A program made the translations under genes and the position numbers. A DNA stretch of 64,000 bases from Williamsia herbipolensis (lineage in GTDB: Bacteria; Actinomycetota; Actinomycetes; Mycobacteriales; Mycobacteriaceae). Below are positions 58,693 through 64,000 of the stretch, in pieces. The notes beneath the pieces were generated by a model. The model did no database searches, was not told where the DNA came from, and saw only the letters and a list, made by a program, of their open reading frames with translations. Location of the stretch: positions 186,001 to 250,000 of the forward strand of contig NZ_JXYP01000011.1 in NCBI RefSeq assembly GCF_000964005.1. Direction: 5' to 3'. Position 1 is the stretch's first letter. Every line of letters begins with the position of its first letter.

Positions 58693-59313
58693 ATGACGTC
58701 GGCAGCCACGCCCAAGGGAATGCGACGGCGTGCCCGATTGATCTCCGCCGCAGCAGAACTCCTGCTCGAGGGCGGCTTCGACGCGGTGCGCCATCGCGCC
58801 GTCGCCGACCGTGCGGGGCTGCCGCTGGCGTCGACGACGTACTACTTCGAGTCCCTCGAAGACCTCATCGTGGAGGCCGTCACGTTCGCCTGTCACCACG
58901 ACGAGGAGGCGATCCGGCTGCGGTCGGAGATGCTGACCCGCCGCCGGCGCGGACACGAGGCGACCGCCGAGGCGCTGGCCGACGTGTTCGTCGGCGACGG
59001 CACCACCCGCGACGAGCTGACGACGCGATACGAGATGATCGTGCTCTGCGCGCGGTTCCCGCGGCTGCGGCCGGTGCTCGCCAACCGCCGCAAACTCCTC
59101 GCCGGCCTGCACTGCGAGGTGCTCGAGAAGTCCGGCCGGGTGGGCAGTCCCGAGCGGGTCCACCAGCTGATGGCCGTGGTCGACGGCGCCGTCGTGGGGG
59201 CGCTCGCCGATTCGGTCGACGACGTCATGGAGGTCACGCGCATCGCGCTGTGCGACGTCGTCGACGTGTTGGCGCCGGTCCACGCCGACGACCGTCGACT
59301 GAACAGTCGGTGA
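58693..59313 (+). CDS. TetR-family transcriptional regulator
   Basis: A 206-residue TetR protein. The N-terminal helix-turn-helix spans about 10-55 (RARLISAAAELLLEGGFDAV, VADRAGLPLASTTYYFESLE), followed by a helical ligand domain with Cys residues (ALCDVVD, LHCEVL). It resembles the Rv0775 position by order (between purD/esterase and purB), from memory. ATG 58693 opens MTSAATPKG. An inverted repeat at 58638-58654 upstream suggests autoregulation. Ligand and targets unknown; the flanking aminotransferase and phosphodiesterase genes are candidates. Confidence 0.9.
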   Translation: MTSAATPKGMRRRARLISAAAELLLEGGFDAVRHRAVADRAGLPLASTTYYFESLEDLIVEAVTFACHHDEEAIRLRSEMLTRRRRGHEATAEALADVFVGDGTTRDELTTRYEMIVLCARFPRLRPVLANRRKLLAGLHCEVLEKSGRVGSPERVHQLMAVVDGAVVGALADSVDDVMEVTRIALCDVVDVLAPVHADDRRLNSR

Positions 59314-59367
59314 ACACGACCCCCGCCGTTCGGTGAACGCCGCCGGCCGGCCCTACCGTGAGGTCCC

Positions 59368-60444
59368 GTGATGACCTCTCGACGCCGCAGACTGCGCCCC
59401 CTCGCCGCCGCCCTCGCCCTCGCTGCCGTCGCCGCGGTCGGTCTGGCCGGGTGCGGGTCGGATTCCCCCGACGCCTCGTCGGCGTCGTCGTCATCGGCCT
59501 CGAGTGCCGCGCGGACGGTCGACCTGCAGGCACATCGGGGTGGTCGCGGCGAGCACACCGAGGAGTCGCTGTACGGCTTCGAGCAGTCGATCAAGCTCGG
59601 TGTGACCACCCTCGAGCTCGACATCGTCCTCACCAAGGACCTCGCGCCGATCATCTGGCACGACCCCACCATCGACGCCACCAAGTGTTCGGACACGGCG
59701 CCGGTGACCGCGGGCGACGCGCAGTTCCCCTATGTCGGGAAGGTCGTCCACGATCTCACCTACGCCCAGATCGAGACGCTCGACTGCGGCAAGAAGCTGG
59801 CTGCCTACCCCGACGCGAAGGTGGTCGAGGGCAATAAGATCGCCACGCTGCCACAGCTGTTCGCACTCGCCGACAAGTACGGCGCCGGTGTCCGCTACAA
59901 CGTGGAGACCAAGATCGAGGGCGAGAAGCGCACCGAGTCGGCCACCCCGCAGCAGTACGTGGACGTGATCCTCGGCGCGGTGAAGGCGGCGAACAAGACC
60001 GACAAGGTCGAGATCCAGAGCTTCGACTGGCGCACCCTGCCGCTGGTGAAGCAGGCCGCACCGTCGATCCCGCTGGTCGCGTTGTGGGACGAGACGACCT
60101 GGAAGCCGAACTCGATGTGGACCGGATCGGTCGACTACGCCTCGGTGGGCGGTGACGTGATCGCCGGCGCGCAGAAGCTGGGTGTGCAGGTGCTCTCGCC
60201 GGGCTACTCGGTGCCCTACGGCCAGACCACGAAGGACAAGGACTTCGCGTTGGTCGCCGACAAGGCATTCGTGGAGCGCGCGCACGCGATGGGCTTCACG
60301 GTGGTGCCGTGGACTATCGACGACGTCGACGTGATGAACGCCCAGATCGACGCCGGCGCCGACGGCATCATCACCGACTACCCGACGCGGTTGCGCCAGG
60401 TCCTCGCCGACCGCGGCCTGCCGCTGCCGAAGGCCTACTCCTGA
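59368..60444 (+). CDS. glycerophosphodiester phosphodiesterase lipoprotein
   Basis: A 358-residue exported GDPD. A basic signal (MMTSRRRRLRPLAAALAL...) ends at the lipobox LAGC (about Cys32) and a Ser-rich linker. The TIM-barrel active site starts with LQAHRGGRGEHTEES (catalytic His, Arg and Glu), then ELDIVLTKD and a second His in IIWHDPTID. It hydrolyses glycerophosphodiesters outside the membrane to release glycerol-3-phosphate. GTG 59368 has TACCGT at 59354-59359, 8 nt away (leaderless); ATG 59371 gives one residue less. A tandem repeat follows its stop. Confidence 0.93.
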   Translation: MMTSRRRRLRPLAAALALAAVAAVGLAGCGSDSPDASSASSSSASSAARTVDLQAHRGGRGEHTEESLYGFEQSIKLGVTTLELDIVLTKDLAPIIWHDPTIDATKCSDTAPVTAGDAQFPYVGKVVHDLTYAQIETLDCGKKLAAYPDAKVVEGNKIATLPQLFALADKYGAGVRYNVETKIEGEKRTESATPQQYVDVILGAVKAANKTDKVEIQSFDWRTLPLVKQAAPSIPLVALWDETTWKPNSMWTGSVDYASVGGDVIAGAQKLGVQVLSPGYSVPYGQTTKDKDFALVADKAFVERAHAMGFTVVPWTIDDVDVMNAQIDAGADGIITDYPTRLRQVLADRGLPLPKAYS

Positions 60445-60456
60445 CCCCACCCGCTG

Positions 60457-60561
60457 ACGCCCGCAGTTGGGCACGTAACGCCCGCAGTTGGGCAGGTAAC
60501 GCCCGCAGTTGGGCAGGTGACGACCGCAGTTGGGCAGGTGACGACCGCGGTTGGGCGGCCA
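60457..60561 (+). repeat. 21-bp tandem repeat, five units, between GDPD and purB
   Basis: Units start at 60457, 60478, 60499, 60520 and 60541 (consensus ACGCCCGCAGTTGGGCAGGT plus one base). Units 1-3 each contain GCCC-GCAGTT-GGGC, a small 4-bp hairpin; in units 4-5 a C-to-A change breaks it. It begins 13 nt after the GDPD stop and ends 17 nt before purB. Confidence 0.92.
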
Positions 60562-60577
60562 CGCCGGTCAGGGCACA

Positions 60578-62017
60578 ATGAGCGCCGTGTCGGAAAAGCC
60601 TCGGATCTCCAATGTCCTCGCCGGTCGGTACGCATCGGCCGATCTGGTGGCGCTGTGGTCGCCGGAACACAAGATCGCCCTCGAGCGGCAACTGTGGATC
60701 GCGGTCCTCTCGTCGCAGCGTGATCTGGGTGTCGACGTCCCCGACGGCGTCATCGACGACTACACCCGCGTGATCGACCGGATCGACCTGTCGTCCATAG
60801 CCGATCGCGAGCGCGTCACCCGTCACGACGTGAAGGCCCGCATCGAGGAGTTCAACGCCCTCGCCGGCCACGAGCACATCCACAAGGGGATGACGAGCCG
60901 CGATCTCACCGAGAACGTCGAGCAGCTGCAGATCCTGCGTTCGCTCCAGCACGTGCACGCCCACGGGGTCGCGGTCGCGGCACGGCTGGCCGATCGCGCC
61001 GCGGAGTACTCGTCGATCGTGATGGCCGGGCGCAGCCACAACGTCGCCGCGCAGGCCACCACGCTGGGCAAGCGATTCGCCTCGGCCGCAGACGAACTCC
61101 TCGTGGCGTTGACCCGACTGCGGGAGCTGATCGACCGATACCCGTTGCGCGGCATCAAAGGCCCGATGGGCACCTCGCAGGACATGCTCGACCTCCTCGG
61201 CGGCGACGCCGCCAAGCTCTCCGAGCTGGAGTCGAAGATCGCTGCACACCTGGGTTTCTCGCACTCACTCACTTCGGTCGGCCAGGTGTACCCGCGGTCA
61301 CTCGACCACGACGTCGTCTCCGCGCTGGTGCAGGTGGCGGCCGGCCCGTCGTCGCTGGCGCACACCATCCGACTGATGGCGGGCCACGAACTGGTGACCG
61401 AGGGCTTCCAACCTGGCCAGGTCGGTAGTTCGGCGATGCCGCACAAGATGAACACCCGCAGCTGCGAACGGGTCAACGGGCTCACCGTGATCCTGCGGGG
61501 ATACGGATCGATGGCCGCCGAGCTCGCAGGCGCGCAATGGAACGAGGGCGACGTGTTCTGTTCGGTGGTGCGCCGCGTCGCGCTGCCGGACGCGTTTTTC
61601 GCCATCGACGGTCTGATGGAGACCTTCCTGACCGTGCTCGCCGAGTTCGGCGCGTACCCGGCGGTGATCGAGAAGGAACTCGCTCGCTATCTGCCGTTCC
61701 TCGCGACGACGAAGGTCCTTATCGCCGCCGTGCGTGCGGGCGTCGGACGCGAGACCGCTCACGCGGCGATCAAGGAGAACGCGGTCGCCGTCGCACTGGC
61801 CATGCGCGAGGAGGGCCGCGAACCCGACCTGCTCGACCGCCTCGCCGCCGACGACCGTCTTCCGCTCGACCGTGCGGCGCTCGACGCCGCCCTCGCCGAC
61901 AAGCACGCGTTCATCGGCGCCGCCGAGGCACAGGTCGCCGTCGTCGTCGCCGCGGTCGGCCGTCTCGTCGAGCAGTACCCCGACGCCGCCGCGTACGCGC
62001 CGGCGCCGATCCTCTGA
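60578..62017 (+). CDS. purB: adenylosuccinate lyase
   Basis: A 479-residue fumarase-superfamily lyase acting twice in purine synthesis (SAICAR to AICAR, adenylosuccinate to AMP). Signatures: SNVLAGRYASADLVALWSPEHK at the start, the HxxKGMTSRDLTENVEQ loop, and GSSAMPHKMNTRSCERV with the catalytic Ser. ATG 60578 opens MSAVSEKPRIS; GTG 60587 would start at the conserved segment. No classical ribosome site is evident. The five-unit tandem repeat fills the upstream gap, so transcription from GDPD into purB or a promoter within the repeat are both possible. Confidence 0.96.
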   Translation: MSAVSEKPRISNVLAGRYASADLVALWSPEHKIALERQLWIAVLSSQRDLGVDVPDGVIDDYTRVIDRIDLSSIADRERVTRHDVKARIEEFNALAGHEHIHKGMTSRDLTENVEQLQILRSLQHVHAHGVAVAARLADRAAEYSSIVMAGRSHNVAAQATTLGKRFASAADELLVALTRLRELIDRYPLRGIKGPMGTSQDMLDLLGGDAAKLSELESKIAAHLGFSHSLTSVGQVYPRSLDHDVVSALVQVAAGPSSLAHTIRLMAGHELVTEGFQPGQVGSSAMPHKMNTRSCERVNGLTVILRGYGSMAAELAGAQWNEGDVFCSVVRRVALPDAFFAIDGLMETFLTVLAEFGAYPAVIEKELARYLPFLATTKVLIAAVRAGVGRETAHAAIKENAVAVALAMREEGREPDLLDRLAADDRLPLDRAALDAALADKHAFIGAAEAQVAVVVAAVGRLVEQYPDAAAYAPAPIL

Positions 62018-62035
62018 CCGACTGCCGACCGCCGC

Positions 62036-63669
62036 TCAGCCGCCGGAGGCGATGACGGCCTCGATGTTGCGCTCGGCGAGGGCGGTGATCGTCAACGACG
62101 GGTTCGCCGTCCCGGTGGAACCCGGGATGAGCGCGCCGTCGACGACGTACAGGTCGCGATAGCCGTCGACACGACCATGGGTGTCGGTGGCGCGGCCGAG
62201 CACGACACCGCCGAGCGGGTGGGCGGTGAAGCGGGTGTTCACGTCCTTCGCCAACGGCCCTGCGCCGACACCGATCCCGCTGCGTTCGGCGATGCGGGAG
62301 TGCACCGCACGCAACGCGTTCTCGACGTCGCGGTTGCCACCCCGCGGCCACCGCAGGTCGACCTGTCCCGTGGAGCGGTCGAGCACGAATCGCCCACGGG
62401 TGCCGTCGAGCACCATGCCGAGTGAGCCGATCAGCGACAGGTCGACCGGGTTCCCGGGTACGTACCAGTTCTCCAGCGACACAGCGGTTCCGGTGGATTC
62501 GTCGACGATCCGCGTGGCCGACGGTGACGCCTGGACGAGACCGTTCGCGCGGAGATCGGGCCCGCGCACCAGGGCGGCGTCGCCGTTGGTGCCCCAGCCC
62601 TCGCCGACCGCGCCGCTCAGGTCCGGCAGGGTGCCGGTGTCGCGGGCGCGGACCAGAAGGGCCGAGGTCCCCATCGATCCGGCGCCGAGGAACTGGCGCC
62701 GACAGCCGATGGTGCGGTGACGGATCACGGTGCCGTCGGGTGCGAGTTCGGCGACGGTGATGACGAATCCGGTTGCGTCGCGACCGATGTCGATGGCCTC
62801 GTGGCGGGGGTGGATGCGTACCCGTCCGGTGGCCTCGGCCTGTCGGAGGTAGGTCGATCGGAGGTCGTTCTTGCTGCCGTCGGCGTTGCCGAGGTTCGAT
62901 TCACCGATGATCGCCGAAGGCCGCACGGCGCCGCGGAGTTCGGCGCGCACGATGTCCCAGTTCCAGATGCCGTCGATGCGCTGCAGAGCGTGTCCGGCGC
63001 GACGGGCCTCGGCGTCCCACACCCGCGCGTGTGTGAAGGGTCCCGATGCCAGCACGTCGCCGGGCATCGGCGATCCGCCCAGACCTCGAAGCGCCCGGGC
63101 GTAGTACGGGGTCATCGCGTCGTGATCCAGGGTGGAGCCGAACACCGCCTCGAAGAAGCGACGTTCCGGGCGTACGAGGGCGCCGGTGAACACGAGTGAT
63201 CCGCCGCCGACGCCCGCACCCCGCCACACCTCGAGGTCGCCGTGCTCGGTGGCCTCGAGCACTCCGCCGAAGGAGTCGACGGGGACCTGGGGCAGTCCGG
63301 TGAGCGGGACGGGGTTGACGGTGCGGCGCCAGTAGCCGCGCCCGTCGGGCAGCACGTCGTTGGCGAAGATCGCGCGGTGCGGGTCGATCGGCCAGCGGGA
63401 GCCGCGTTCCAGCACGGTGACGTCGAGTCCGGCCTGTCCCAGACGTGATGCGGTGACGGCGGCCCCGAACCCGGTGCCCACCACGATGGTGTCGCTGAAC
63501 GCGGGCGCCGGCGGCACCCGGCGGTAGATCTCGGGGACCAGCGCACGGTAGGCGGGCTCGCCGATGGGCGAGGCGACGGCTCGGGCAGCCACCGAACCCA
63601 CGGCTGCGGTGGCAGCGACACCGGCGGCGGCCCGCGTCGCCCCGTGATGAACGCACGTCTGTCGAGCAC
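62036..63669 (-). CDS. cholesterol-oxidase-like GMC oxidoreductase, Tat signal out of frame
   Basis: A FAD-dependent GMC enzyme resembling class I cholesterol oxidases: FAD motif VVGTGFGAAVTASRLGQAG, GAGVGGGSLVF, the active-site HPLGGVVLG and TANPSLTITALAERN near the C-terminus. In the main frame (open to GTG 63745) the N-terminus is not signal-like. In the next frame GTG 63669 begins MLDRRAFITG, a good twin-arginine start preceded by a G-run. Joining the two needs one extra G in the GGGG tract at 63640-63643; the result reads RRAFITGATRAAAGVAATAA, a complete Tat signal. I give the range from 63669 as the probable original gene. It is either a recent frameshift or a sequencing slip. Confidence 0.85.
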
Positions 63670-63881
63670 TGATGGACCCCCCGGCCGCTGATGGGTGCGG
63701 CGGTTCCGCACTCGTGTCCGCGGCCGCCACGGCGGGGCTCGTCACCTCCGGTGTGACCGCGTGGACACATCCTCACCATGAATCTGACATGCCGCCAATT
63801 CAGATGGGTCGAAGTGACGAGTCGGTGGTCGGGGCGCGGATGTGACGCCGGTCGGTCGGCATCGGTGAGTGTGGTCGGCGT

Positions 63882-64000
63882 CTACCCCGCGACCCCAGCG
63901 CGATCGGCGACGCCGGCGATGAACTGGGCCTGTCCGATGTGCAGCGTGATGTCGTTGACGACGCTCACCAGTCGGACCCCGGCGGTGACCGGCGGGTCCC
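63882..64000 (-). CDS. C-terminal fragment of a DinB-like protein, 5' part beyond window
   Basis: An open minus-strand frame enters from the right edge and ends at TAG 63882-63884. The visible 38 residues (VRLVSVVNDITLHIGQAQFI, then AGVADRAGVAG) match the last helix of DinB/DUF664-type thiol transferases, where the His in HIGQA is a metal ligand. Too little is present to say more. It is 137 nt from the GMC gene. Confidence 0.55.
   Translation of the reverse strand, partial: DPPVTAGVRLVSVVNDITLHIGQAQFIAGVADRAGVAG

Noticed and set aside
1-64000. Prophage, insertion sequence or integrative element
   Set aside because: No transposase, integrase, phage structural gene or att-like repeat pair was seen; composition is even and the single tRNA has no repeated 3' end nearby.

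Overview
The window is GC-rich chromosomal DNA from a mycolic-acid actinobacterium (order Mycobacteriales). A Gordonia-like genus is my best guess, but that is inference from gene content, not a database match. Supporting markers are a RamB-type regulator divergent from isocitrate lyase, a heparin-binding-hemagglutinin (HBHA) protein with a Lys/Ala/Pro tail, DUF2505 proteins, mycothiol-type DinB proteins, the OtsA/OtsB trehalose pathway, and many promoters whose -10 box lies only 6-8 nt from the start codon (leaderless mRNAs). I see no prophage, insertion sequence, CRISPR array or rRNA; there is one tRNA (Thr, TGT).

Layout. 1-2.2 kb: truncated PucR-like regulator, then a coupled methyltransferase and carboxymuconolactone-decarboxylase pair. 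2.2-6.4 kb: acetate/glyoxylate locus (ramB divergent from aceA, then fadB2), with a RamB-like TTTGCAAA box in the 390-bp intergenic region. 6.5-10 kb: rhomboid-like protein convergent with a tight minus-strand operon TetR-DUF4873-SDR-PPK2. 10-13.2 kb: DUF445 protein, HTH regulator behind a strong palindrome, HBHA, DUF2516. 13.2-16.2 kb: AurF-like di-iron oxygenase, MerR regulator and membrane-anchored alpha/beta hydrolase, behind a cluster of GACAA/TTGTC half-sites. 16.2-26 kb: deoC, photolyase, DUF2993 protein, nitrilase, a methyltransferase-like gene, two DUF2505 proteins, murB, L,D-transpeptidase and an SDR. From memory, the order from ramB to this SDR follows the Mycobacterium tuberculosis Rv0465c-Rv0484c interval, with insertions.

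26-36 kb: transglutaminase-like protein, trehalose genes (an OtsB-GH15 fusion, otsA and a 55-residue upstream gene), ThrE-type exporter, tRNA-Thr, XdhC, CsbD, LapA-like and FNT channel. 36-44.8 kb: small-molecule metabolism (aldehyde dehydrogenase, AraC regulator, CoA-transferase, zinc alcohol dehydrogenase, DinB, RidA) and DNA alkylation repair. 44.9-52 kb: OmpR/histidine-kinase two-component system, HIT protein, membrane protein, and a coupled GT2-GtrA plus ArnT-like glycosyltransferase operon. The same 11-bp-period direct repeat precedes both the response regulator and the glycosyltransferase operon, so the system probably controls both. 52-64 kb: FBP zinc-finger protein, prolyl iminopeptidase, LtrA, purD, esterase lipoprotein, aminotransferase, TetR, glycerophosphodiesterase lipoprotein, purB, a cholesterol-oxidase-like GMC enzyme whose Tat signal is separated by an apparent one-base frameshift, and the end of a DinB-like gene.

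The most useful leads are the shared two-component operator, the palindrome at the HTH/HBHA locus, the AurF-MerR-hydrolase cassette, the frameshifted Tat signal, the start-less methyltransferase-like gene and three short intergenic tandem repeats whose periods are multiples of three. Nothing here is a clear-cut new defence or mobile system.
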